This document shows positions 45,249 through 53,284 of a DNA stretch of 59,219 nt, piece by piece (positions within the stretch are counted from its first letter, which is position 1; the number at the start of each line of letters is the position of its first letter). The stretch is from Candidatus Poseidoniales archaeon. GTDB lineage: Archaea > Thermoplasmatota > Poseidoniia > Poseidoniales > Poseidoniaceae. The notes under the pieces are model-generated. The model worked only from the letters and a program-made list of their open reading frames with translations. It was not told the origin of the DNA and searched no databases. Made by a program: the position numbers and the translations under genes. Location: contig QQRY01000057.1 in the NCBI GenBank assembly GCA_003602575.1, positions 36,854 through 96,072 on the forward strand, written 5' to 3'.

Positions 45249-45305
45249 ATCACCCCGACAGACTTTGTGTTCATCCATTGTCTGTGCGGAGTACAGACTT
45301 CGGGT
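45249..45305 (-). promoter_or_regulatory. RPA mRNA leader with alternative hairpins over the Shine-Dalgarno
   Basis: On the plus strand ACAGAC (45258-45263), GTCTGT (45280-45285) and ACAGAC (45293-45298) occur in series, so the middle arm can pair with either flank. CCCGA (45254-45258) can pair with TCGGG (45300-45304). The minus-strand Shine-Dalgarno GGGGTGAT (45249-45256) lies partly in that outer helix. The leader could thus switch between open and closed forms. Structure is inferred only from complementarity. The remainder of the 153 bp gap has no gene. Confidence 0.4.
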
Positions 45306-45396
45306 TTTCGTGCGGATTGGTTTAGACTAGACACTCCCTTGACCTCCATGGTACAGGATACCACAGACGACAGGAAATAAAGAATGCCCTCGAAAA

Positions 45397-46794
45397 TTAA
45401 ATTGGGTTGACTCTTAAAGCCTGCATCAACAAAATATCTGGAATGTGCATACTGCCACCTGATACTCTAATCTCATCGCCCAAGAATACATCTCTGCTCA
45501 ATGCTTTAGCCATATTCCCTGAAAGACCAGCCTGCTTTATTGCGCCAATAACCTCGCCATCTTCAACTCTGAGGATAGAACTAGTAGTGACAGAAAAATC
45601 ACCACTGGTGGGATTAGCAGTATGCGCACCCATGACGCTATTTACGACATAACCTGAGTCCATGCGTTGAAGTAACTCATCCATACTACTCGATTTGGAA
45701 CTAGAAATTAATTCCAAATTGCTACAAGATGTTACTGGAGGACTTTGATGACCTCTGCGTGAAGCAGAACCAGTAGATGTAGCATGTTCTATTTTCCCTT
45801 CTGCAACCAGTTTAGCTGAATCCCTAGTAGACCATAATGATCCGACTAGTTTTCCGGAATCAACAACTATTTGTCTTCGAGTTGGAACACCTTCAGCATC
45901 TCTTGATGATGATGAAATCCCTCCTTCCATTATCGCATTATCAATTAATGATAGATCTTTTGCCATAACATTATCTCCTTGTTTTCCGGACCAAAAAGAC
46001 TCCATACGGCTCAACCTTTCGCCTCTAATTGCCGAAGGTATGACAGTCGAGAATAGTGAACCAAGACCTTCTGAAGTCATTAGAACTGGTAAATCTTCAG
46101 CACCATTATCGACTTTAATAGGATCTCTAGTTTTTTGAGCCCATTCAACAGAATTAGCTACGCAATTTGGTATCTCATCGATTAGTTGCTTGCTAGATTC
46201 TCCTTGCCACGAACTTGTTAATTGCTCATTTTCATCTATAGAAACTTGCACTCCTATTCCGTGAGAGGTTGTGATCCCATGGTGCTCAATTCCTTCACTT
46301 GACGTTAAAACTCCCGCGGTTGCGCTAACTCCGAGCCCTCCTCCAGTTACAACTGCTCTTTTATCCAAAGATTTTACTTCATCCAAAATTGAATCTGCTT
46401 GTTTCAATAGGTCTTCTGGGCCTACAGACAGAATCCTCTTATCGAATAATCCTTTGACTTCTTTTGTTTCTTGATTACTCGGTAAATCAAATCCTTTGAT
46501 CGATGGGGAAATACGAGCTATTGAAAGAGCTTCTTGGATTGCATTATCAGCAGACTTTACGTCTACTAAGTAAGCATAACCAAACTTACCATCTTCAACT
46601 ACTCTGATTCCATATCCGCCATCACCGCCACCTGCGGCTAGAGAAATCTTCCCCGCTTCAATATCTAATTGATGACCATATGATTGTGTAGCAATTATTT
46701 CCCATTGCTGAACTTTATTTTCACGGCACAAGTCTGCGACCTTTTTACTACCTTCGATAAGCCTATCCAAAGCATCATTGGGTAACATATTCAT
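45397..46794 (-). CDS. tldE: TldE/PmbA family metalloprotease-like subunit
   Basis: The non-catalytic partner of TldD; together they form a heterodimeric protease that processes peptides and small proteins (microcin B17, CcdA in bacteria). Family features include LDIEAGKISLAAGGGDGGYGIRVVEDGKFGYAY near the start in place of TldD's 'GVRV' region, and the C-terminal TNPTSGDFSV and VLGVEIGD-like DVFLGDEIRVSGGS. There is no HEXXXH, as expected. It overlaps tldD by 4 bases (ATGA), the usual coupling. Confidence 0.92.
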   Translation of the reverse strand: MNMLPNDALDRLIEGSKKVADLCRENKVQQWEIIATQSYGHQLDIEAGKISLAAGGGDGGYGIRVVEDGKFGYAYLVDVKSADNAIQEALSIARISPSIKGFDLPSNQETKEVKGLFDKRILSVGPEDLLKQADSILDEVKSLDKRAVVTGGGLGVSATAGVLTSSEGIEHHGITTSHGIGVQVSIDENEQLTSSWQGESSKQLIDEIPNCVANSVEWAQKTRDPIKVDNGAEDLPVLMTSEGLGSLFSTVIPSAIRGERLSRMESFWSGKQGDNVMAKDLSLIDNAIMEGGISSSSRDAEGVPTRRQIVVDSGKLVGSLWSTRDSAKLVAEGKIEHATSTGSASRRGHQSPPVTSCSNLELISSSKSSSMDELLQRMDSGYVVNSVMGAHTANPTSGDFSVTTSSILRVEDGEVIGAIKQAGLSGNMAKALSRDVFLGDEIRVSGGSMHIPDILLMQALRVNPI

Positions 46795-48233
46795 CCCACC
46801 AATGCTTCCTTAATCCTCATAATTGGCCCTCCGTCTCCGACAGGAACCGTTTGTCCTTTACCACAAAAACCAGGGGCTGCTAATCTTGAATCAGTTGTTA
46901 AACCATCGACATCTTTCAAAATTTGAAGTGTCAAACCACTCACGCTTACATCCTTTAATGGTGTTGTGATTGAACCGTTTTCAATCAACCAGGCTTCTTG
47001 TGCAGCAAATTGGAAAGAACCTCTTCCAGTATCGACTTGCCCCCCTCTAGAACCACAGGCATATACTCCATAATCGATATCTTCAATCAGTTCATCTAGA
47101 TCATTATGAGTTCCTCCCATGATTAGAGTATTAGACATTCTAACCAGAGGATGATGTAACCCATCTTGCGCTCTAGCTCCGGCATTTGGCTCAATTCCAA
47201 AATGATGAGCTGATTCTCTATGATTCAGATAGTCGGTCAAAACTCCATTTTTTATCAGACACTTTTCTTTGGTATCCAATCCTTCATCATCAATTGGATG
47301 AGCTCCATAGCCGCCCCTGATTGTTGGATCATCTACAACAGTAACAATATCATTACCTATCTTTTGACCTAATTTACCATCAAGACATGAATCGCCTGCA
47401 GCGACTAAATCTGCTTCACATGGGTGCCCCAATGCTTCATGAATGTAAACTCCAGTCAAATCTCTATCTGCTACCAATGGTAACTTTCCAGAGGGCGACC
47501 TTTCTGCTTTCAATAGTCTAATTGCTGAAGTCTTAGCATAACTTCCAAGTTCTGCTAAATCGCATTGTTCGATTAGTTCTAAACCCCCTTCACCACCGTG
47601 CCTAGTCCGGTATGAAACGACGTCAGAGCCATCTCGTGCTGTAACTGTAGCGTTGATGAGTGACCTTTGGAAAGACCAAACTCTGTTCATTCCCTCACTG
47701 GACATAAATTCAGTATGAATATGTTCATCATGCCATCCGCATATCACAGATGCAATTTTTTTATCTTCTTTCGAATTCTCATAAAGAACTTTTAGATGTT
47801 CTAATTTTTCGCTTAACTCGGTCTCTCTAACATCTTTTTCGGGCCTCCAATGTACTGAATCTTCGATTATTGGGACATCTGCTAATGAGACTGGTTTATC
47901 CTTGGAGCTCCTTCTTTGAGCCACGGCCTTGGCTAAGCGAACTGTTGATTCAACCTGACTAGGAATCGATTCGATGTCGGTTGTAGAATGAACGCCCCAT
48001 GCACCATCAGCGAGAACCCTCATCGTAGCACCAACTTCTTGGCCTGGAATTGCTCTTTCCAATTGGCCGTCCCTAGTTGCTACGCTGGAATCGGTGACCG
48101 ATACCAATCTTACCTCAGCATAACTTGCTCCAAAATCGGTAGCATTCTGTAATGCGGAACGAATTTTATCTTCTTCAAGATACCTACGAGCATTGTTGAA
48201 AATATCGTCACCGGGGGAAGTTGCAAGCACCAT
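46791..48233 (-). CDS. tldD: TldD family metalloprotease, catalytic subunit
   Basis: Zinc protease partner of TldE. The HEALGH motif (about residues 263-268, then PCEADL) is the HEXXXH zinc site. The C-terminal GSRGGQVDTGRGSFQFAA region holds a further conserved Cys, and LTTDSRLAAPGFCGKGQTVPVGDGGP is highly typical. The ATG at 48233 (MVLATSPGDD) gives a normal length of 480; a frame open to 48308 would overlap Cgi121 and is less likely. No Shine-Dalgarno sequence is evident. Downstream of hel308 and cgi121 on the same strand. Confidence 0.93.
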   Translation of the reverse strand: MVLATSPGDDIFNNARRYLEEDKIRSALQNATDFGASYAEVRLVSVTDSSVATRDGQLERAIPGQEVGATMRVLADGAWGVHSTTDIESIPSQVESTVRLAKAVAQRRSSKDKPVSLADVPIIEDSVHWRPEKDVRETELSEKLEHLKVLYENSKEDKKIASVICGWHDEHIHTEFMSSEGMNRVWSFQRSLINATVTARDGSDVVSYRTRHGGEGGLELIEQCDLAELGSYAKTSAIRLLKAERSPSGKLPLVADRDLTGVYIHEALGHPCEADLVAAGDSCLDGKLGQKIGNDIVTVVDDPTIRGGYGAHPIDDEGLDTKEKCLIKNGVLTDYLNHRESAHHFGIEPNAGARAQDGLHHPLVRMSNTLIMGGTHNDLDELIEDIDYGVYACGSRGGQVDTGRGSFQFAAQEAWLIENGSITTPLKDVSVSGLTLQILKDVDGLTTDSRLAAPGFCGKGQTVPVGDGGPIMRIKEALVG

Positions 48234-48273
48234 GCTACTATGTAATCGACGAGAGTGCTTGAACTCTTCGAAT

Positions 48274-48828
48274 TTAATTGTTAAATTCAGATGAAAGAAC
48301 AAATCCAATCAAAGCATCTTCTAAGTCGTCTAAATCTAAGTCATTTATGTCCATTCCTAATTTATCTGCATTCTCTAAATTTAGTTCTAAGGACGAATAA
48401 CTAGGAGTCAATTTAAGCGATTCAAGAATACCTATTGCAGTAGTCTCAAAATTATCTTTATATTCGACAGAAGGAGACATTCCATTATCTAAAGAATTGT
48501 TTTCTTGTATTTCTGGAAGATAAATGATCCAACCTTTAACATCTGTGTCTGAAACTCCAGCCCTTTGAAATGCTTCAGAAATATGGTGAGTACCAGCAAT
48601 GAATCTTATGAATTCAGCATCTATTGTTCTTGCGAGTGAAGTTTTCCGAAAAAATCTACGCACTGAACAGTGCCAAGCAGTCCAGAGTTGATTATCACAA
48701 AGTGCTGCATGTGATCCTAACATCAACCATCTTTTAGAAGGTCTAATCTTAAGAAATTGATTCAGTGTTTGATTAGATGATGATTCAGAGTTTGACCATG
48801 ATAAACAAGGAAATGCGCCTAACTCCAT
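48274..48828 (-). CDS. cgi121: KEOPS complex subunit Cgi121
   Basis: Cgi121 binds tRNA and joins Bud32 in the KEOPS complex that makes the t6A base with Kae1. The region ARTIDAEFIRFIAGTHHISEAFQRAGV (the core of about 65-93) matches the family's 'E.L.Y..G..QI..A....G' helix, and the later strand WIIYLPE also fits. Length 184 with an acidic tail (DLDLDDLEDAL). Kae1 and Bud32 are not in the window. It is 26 bp downstream of hel308, a neighbourhood seen in other Euryarchaeota. Assignment is by motif. Confidence 0.75.
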   Translation of the reverse strand: MELGAFPCLSWSNSESSSNQTLNQFLKIRPSKRWLMLGSHAALCDNQLWTAWHCSVRRFFRKTSLARTIDAEFIRFIAGTHHISEAFQRAGVSDTDVKGWIIYLPEIQENNSLDNGMSPSVEYKDNFETTAIGILESLKLTPSYSSLELNLENADKLGMDINDLDLDDLEDALIGFVLSSEFNN

Positions 48829-48854
48829 AGATTAAGCCAATAAGTTATTTTTCT

Positions 48855-51461
48855 TCAATCATCCGATTCTTTTTCATCAAAAAGAGGAATATCATCATCT
48901 CTTTTCTTTATTGGAGAGTTAGCCTTTGAATGACTTTTTGTTCTAGAAATTATTTTTTCAACCTCTGAAATTATTTTACCAATTAGCACAGGGCCCCAGC
49001 CTCTAAGTTTGAGAAGTTCATTTTTCTTAGAACGACTCATAGAAATTACTTGTTGTGGAGTCCTAATTCCTAAATTAGCCAGTTCTCTAGCACGCGAACG
49101 CCCAATATTTCTGATATTGACTAGAGTTAGTAAGTCCTCTTTACAACCATGCCTGGTCCTCTGTCTCAAAATATCTACCTTCTTGATAATTTCAGAAATT
49201 TCCGACATGTGTTCTTGTGAGAAAACATCATCTGCAATCAGAATCTCCTTCGAAGCTAGCAAAAGCCAAGATGCCAAATCTACTCTATGATGTAAATCAC
49301 CCGGGCTTACATCCAAACTTTTCTCTATAGAACGCATGCTTTCTTCATTGTTCCATTTATCAATCAACCATGCGGATTTAATATTTCCAAGTAACATTTC
49401 GTCATAAGAAGAATCAGCCAAAAGTTCATTTTCTACTGAATTAGTCTTTAGCCAAAGGTTTGAATTTATATCCATATCACTATTTTTCGCCCAAAGGGAT
49501 GAGAAGTCTGGAGTTGTAGCGATCAAGTGCAGTAAGCCAAAATTTGTTACCTCTCCACTTTTCCTAACCTCTCTTCTAACAGCCCTTCTTAGACCAACCC
49601 TCAACAAGGATGCAGATAAAGGATCTAAATACAACTGTGTTATTCTTTCACCCATCAAAGTTGCTTCGTATTTCATTGCAGAAAATTCAGTTTTATCATC
49701 TAATTGCCATGCCCCTACATGAGATAATTCTGTAGCTTTTTTAAATCCAAAACTTGGTTCACCAAATGCTGAATTGAAAATTTTATTTGGTTTATTTTCT
49801 CCTGTAGGTTGAAATTCAACACCAATGGTTGAATGTGCTATATTTGCCCATACTGGCATATTGTCATCCCAGTCTTCAGCATCGTTAATTTTCTCATCTG
49901 CTCGCTTATTGGCATAGGATTCATCAACACCTAATCTTCTAATGAATCTTTCATCTACTAACCAATTAAGCATCTCATCAATTCTTTCATTGAGAATATT
50001 CTTAGAGATGCTGAATCCTAAGAAAGTTGATTCAAAAAAATCACCAATATCTCCACGATGTTGCAGCCCACCGGTGGAAATTATCGATAGAAGATGAGTC
50101 CGTAGTGCTGGTTCACTAGCCAACTTAGAAGAAATTGATTCTATTTCTCCAAAAAAATATCTTTCGCTGACATCATCAGCAATCTCCCAACCATCTGTAC
50201 CTTTACAGAGAATCCAAGCCTCACCATAATCATCATACTTTGGCCGGCCTGCACGCCCTAACATTTGTCTAACTTCCATAACTGGTAAAGGACGACTCAT
50301 GCCATCTCCCCATCTTTTTACATCCCTAACTAATACTCTTCTCGCTGGAAGGTTGACTCCCGCAGCCAAAGTTGGGGTTGCAGTCAAAGCGATTAGAAGC
50401 CCTTTTTTGAAGGCTGATTCAATGGATTTTCTTTGACTATGTGTAAGACCTGCATGGTGAAAAGCGATCCCCCCTTTGATACACTCGTACAATTTTTCTC
50501 CCATTGCAGTCTGCGTTCTTCCTTCAAGTGATTCTGCAAACTCCTTTAGCAGATTCAGCCTATCTTGATCTTCTTTTTCTAGTAATTTGGAAACTCTCTT
50601 CGATAATTTGAGAGCTTCAGATTCGGCGCTTCTTCTAGTTCCAACAAAAATTAGTAACTGCCCTTTCTGCATAATCGTATCTTTTAGAACAACCCATGTT
50701 GGTTGTGTCTTTGGACCATCTAAATCTCTTGGAGGATTCAATACGTCTGGTGAATTTGAGACTTCTGATGATTGTACAAGTCTAGGTTCTAAATGTAGAT
50801 CATGAAAAGTACTGTATTCTAGAGCAACCGGCCTCCAATCTGATTGTATTAAGTCTGCATCTAGCCAATTTGCTAAGTCTTGGCAATTGCCAACTGTTGC
50901 AGATAATGCTATCAATTGAGCCTCTTTTCTAAGGAATCTAAGTTTTGTTAGATTAATTTCTAATGTAGGTCCTCTTGTCGAATCATTCATCAGATGAAAT
51001 TCATCTGCAACCACTATGGAAACTCTAGACATAGTCTGTGGCTTATTTCTAATTATAGAGTCTAGTTTTTCAGATGTACATACTAAAATATCGCATTCAT
51101 CAATTTTTTTGGCTTCTGAAGAAGAATCCCCAATTCCCAAACCAACTGTTAGATTTAGTGATTTAGAAATTTCTTTTAGATCTTCAAATTTCTCACTGGC
51201 CAATGCTTTCAACGGTACAATATAAATCGCTTTAGTTCCAATTTCTTCAACCATTAATTTTCTTAGAATTGCGATATAAGCTACCAGTGATTTACCACTC
51301 GCTGTAGGTATGGCTAAAAGCACATTTCTTCCTTTGAAAATTGACGGCATCGCTTCAAATTGAGGGGGGTGTAACTTAGTAATACCCCATTTATCAGTAA
51401 TGAAATCTTTTACTGAATCTGGCAAATCCAGTTCGGAAATACACTCTTTCCCGGCCGCCAT
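48855..51461 (-). CDS. hel308: Hel308/Ski2-like superfamily 2 DNA helicase
   Basis: A 3'-5' helicase acting at stalled forks. Motifs in order: Q-motif area LHPPQFEAM, I AIPTASGKS (Walker A), Ia IVPLKALASEK, II VVADEFHLM (DExH), III ALSATVGN, IV GTRRSAESEA, V ALTATPTLAAGVN, VI QMLGRAGRPKYD. A winged helix and ratchet follow, and the C-terminal helix-hairpin-helix (NIRNIGRSRARELANLGI) is also present. The usual length is about 700; this has 868 residues from the ATG at 51461, owing to insertions after domain 3 and a charged tail. Longer in-frame starts overlap the divergent gene. Confidence 0.92.
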   Translation of the reverse strand: MAAGKECISELDLPDSVKDFITDKWGITKLHPPQFEAMPSIFKGRNVLLAIPTASGKSLVAYIAILRKLMVEEIGTKAIYIVPLKALASEKFEDLKEISKSLNLTVGLGIGDSSSEAKKIDECDILVCTSEKLDSIIRNKPQTMSRVSIVVADEFHLMNDSTRGPTLEINLTKLRFLRKEAQLIALSATVGNCQDLANWLDADLIQSDWRPVALEYSTFHDLHLEPRLVQSSEVSNSPDVLNPPRDLDGPKTQPTWVVLKDTIMQKGQLLIFVGTRRSAESEALKLSKRVSKLLEKEDQDRLNLLKEFAESLEGRTQTAMGEKLYECIKGGIAFHHAGLTHSQRKSIESAFKKGLLIALTATPTLAAGVNLPARRVLVRDVKRWGDGMSRPLPVMEVRQMLGRAGRPKYDDYGEAWILCKGTDGWEIADDVSERYFFGEIESISSKLASEPALRTHLLSIISTGGLQHRGDIGDFFESTFLGFSISKNILNERIDEMLNWLVDERFIRRLGVDESYANKRADEKINDAEDWDDNMPVWANIAHSTIGVEFQPTGENKPNKIFNSAFGEPSFGFKKATELSHVGAWQLDDKTEFSAMKYEATLMGERITQLYLDPLSASLLRVGLRRAVRREVRKSGEVTNFGLLHLIATTPDFSSLWAKNSDMDINSNLWLKTNSVENELLADSSYDEMLLGNIKSAWLIDKWNNEESMRSIEKSLDVSPGDLHHRVDLASWLLLASKEILIADDVFSQEHMSEISEIIKKVDILRQRTRHGCKEDLLTLVNIRNIGRSRARELANLGIRTPQQVISMSRSKKNELLKLRGWGPVLIGKIISEVEKIISRTKSHSKANSPIKKRDDDIPLFDEKESDD

Positions 51462-51466
51462 GTTTA

Positions 51467-51485
51467 GACTGTCGCGCCAACAGTC
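51467..51485. repeat. Inverted repeat in hel308/TerB-like divergent region
   Basis: GACTGT and ACAGTC arms flank a 7-base loop (CGCGCCA) just upstream of the hel308 start. It may be an operator near a leaderless start. The rest of the 91 bp gap shows no gene. Confidence 0.35.
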
Positions 51486-51552
51486 CAAAAGGACAACGCT
51501 TGAAAGAGTAATTCCGACACCCATAAGACCCCTCGACTACTCACCTTACAAC

Positions 51553-52191
51553 ATGAGCGATGAGATTGACTCTATTATTGAAGACCGACTTTCAGTTTTT
51601 GACGACGAACCGGACCTCAATGACTGGGTGGAAGTGATGTGTGGAGCCGCTATGGCTGTTATCGGAATATTTCACTTAGTTCAGCCTGGCGAATTGGTAG
51701 ATCCTGATATTATGAGATGGTTTGCAGCTGCAGTAGTTGCCGCTGGTGCGGTATGGGCAGGGCACGGGCTGAAAGATATGGCTGTTAAAGAGGTTAGACG
51801 CTCTATTGCAATCCTAGAACTCTCAGGTGAAATGCCAGCAGAAGGGCCAAATCACGGACTCATTAGAGACGTATTACTAAATCCTGAAGATTACAAAAGT
51901 TTCCTCATTGAAGCGTATAACGCCGCTTGGGACGATGGAATAATTACTGAAGAAGAGCTAAACGAACTGAAATCATTCCAAAGTGCGCTTGGAATCTCTG
52001 ACGAGGAAGCCGCTGAAATGAATGTTGAGGCTGCAATAAAGTCCGCAGCCAAAGATGGAGAAATCAGTGAAAAAGAAGAATCGATGATAAAGAAAATCGC
52101 AGAAGATGCTGAAATGGACGCAGAAAGTAAGGTGGAAGAGGCTAAGACTAAGGCTAAAAGTAAGTCTAAATCTAAGTCAAAAAAGAAGTAA
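51553..52191 (+). CDS. Membrane protein with TerB-like domain
   Basis: From the ATG at 51553 the protein has 212 residues. It has an acidic N-terminus, two membrane helices (about 27-43 and 54-71), then a helical acidic region (about 112-190: LIEAYNAAWDDGIITEEELNEL and IKSAAKDGEISEKEESMIKKI) that fits the TerB/tellurite-resistance-like fold. The tail is Lys/Ser repeats. TerB-like domains are thought to bind metal or nucleotide signals. No known substrate here. Upstream in-frame Met codons overlap hel308. The stop abuts the convergent SprT-like gene (TAA then TTA). Confidence 0.75.
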   Translation: MSDEIDSIIEDRLSVFDDEPDLNDWVEVMCGAAMAVIGIFHLVQPGELVDPDIMRWFAAAVVAAGAVWAGHGLKDMAVKEVRRSIAILELSGEMPAEGPNHGLIRDVLLNPEDYKSFLIEAYNAAWDDGIITEEELNELKSFQSALGISDEEAAEMNVEAAIKSAAKDGEISEKEESMIKKIAEDAEMDAESKVEEAKTKAKSKSKSKSKKK

Positions 52192-52722
52192 TTAGATTTT
52201 ATTGTCGATTAAAACTGTATTACATTCCCTACACTTATACATGCCTTTTGAAGGCTTTTTCCTCGGAAATTCCTTGTTACAAGTTCTGCATGACCAAATC
52301 CACTTAGCATTCTTCATCCTCAAGAATTCTGTGAATTCAGAACCGTGTTTAACCGCTTTACTTCCCGGCCAAGATTTCTCCAAATATCGAAATCTCTTGT
52401 CATGCTCTCTAAATCCAAGTGCATGAATATACTCATGATGTAATACAAATGCTGCATAAGCATTCCACCTCTCCTCTAAGAGATCAGGGTGAATATTAAT
52501 CTCTTGAACATCGCAAGGGGTAAGATTAGATACATCTACTCCTTTCTTCCACCTTGTAACTCCATGTCTTTGTGTCGCATTAATCCTTAGAACTCCAAGA
52601 TCTATTTTTTCTAATTCATCTGTATCTATTTCAGACCATATTTCCATATCTTGCATCAAATCCAAAACAATCGATCTTAGTTGTTCAAGCTTTATCTTTT
52701 GTTCTGGCTTTGGTTTGACCAT
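52192..52722 (-). CDS. SprT-like zinc metalloprotease
   Basis: A 176-residue putative protease of the SprT/Spartan kind, which in eukaryotes removes DNA-protein crosslinks. The zinc site is HEYIH (His96, Glu97, His100) with a further His at 108. A C-terminal zinc ribbon has C145, C148, C164 and C167 (CRTCNKEF..CRECNTVL). N-terminal part is helical. GAGGAAT precedes the ATG. Family by motif; no repair genes adjoin it directly, though hel308 is one gene away. Confidence 0.83.
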   Translation of the reverse strand: MVKPKPEQKIKLEQLRSIVLDLMQDMEIWSEIDTDELEKIDLGVLRINATQRHGVTRWKKGVDVSNLTPCDVQEINIHPDLLEERWNAYAAFVLHHEYIHALGFREHDKRFRYLEKSWPGSKAVKHGSEFTEFLRMKNAKWIWSCRTCNKEFPRKKPSKGMYKCRECNTVLIDNKI

Positions 52723-52731
52723 TGAAATTCC

Positions 52732-53253
52732 TCAACTCCAACGATGATATGCGGGATGGCCTTCTTTTACAGCAACAAATAATCCTTCACCAGTTGCACA
52801 CACTTTTCCATTCGCTTCTAAAAGAAGTTCAATTTCAACTTTATTTCCATCAACCGATTTAATCTGACTTGTTATACAGAGCATTGTATCTATAGGAGTT
52901 GGTCTTCTAAGTTTGACAGAATATGACGCAGTAACAGTGCATGGAGGCTCATCTAATTTTTCTTCATCCATCAAAGCAATAGCAGCTGTCCAATTGCCAT
53001 GACAATCAAGAAGAGTGCCGATAATACCCCCATTTATCATACCTGGAAATGCTTGATGGTGTTGTTCAGGCATAAATTCAAGATAAAGCCCATTTTCAAT
53101 CCTACGACTGGTTATCTGTAATCCATCTTTATTTGCTGGCCCACAACCAAAACATATTGAATTCGGTGCGTACTTCTGTTGCACTCCAGTTACGTCCACA
53201 GTCTTGCTAATAGAACTCCGTCTTTGTTTGTTTGTATTAAAAATCAATAGCAT
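52732..53253 (-). CDS. Hotdog-fold thioesterase (PaaI-like)
   Basis: A 173-residue protein. CFGCGPANKDGLQI is the start typical of PaaI/YigI-type thioesterases, and HHQAFPGMINGGIIGTLLDCHGNW contains the central hotdog helix with the catalytic acid candidate Asp. It likely hydrolyses an acyl-CoA, but the substrate is not known. The first 30 residues are variable, so the start is uncertain. It is 9 bp from the downstream SprT-like gene. Confidence 0.83.
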   Translation of the reverse strand: MLLIFNTNKQRRSSISKTVDVTGVQQKYAPNSICFGCGPANKDGLQITSRRIENGLYLEFMPEQHHQAFPGMINGGIIGTLLDCHGNWTAAIALMDEEKLDEPPCTVTASYSVKLRRPTPIDTMLCITSQIKSVDGNKVEIELLLEANGKVCATGEGLFVAVKEGHPAYHRWS

Positions 53254-53284
53254 TGTTCATCATGAATGAACTACTCGCCTGTAC

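Noticed and set aside
48234-48308. Longer TldD start
   Set aside because: It would overlap cgi121 by 35 bases, and the added residues do not look like TldD.
51462-51552. N-terminal extensions of Hel308 and of the TerB-like protein
   Set aside because: The two divergent frames overlap each other here; internal ATG codons give better N-termini and leave room for promoters.
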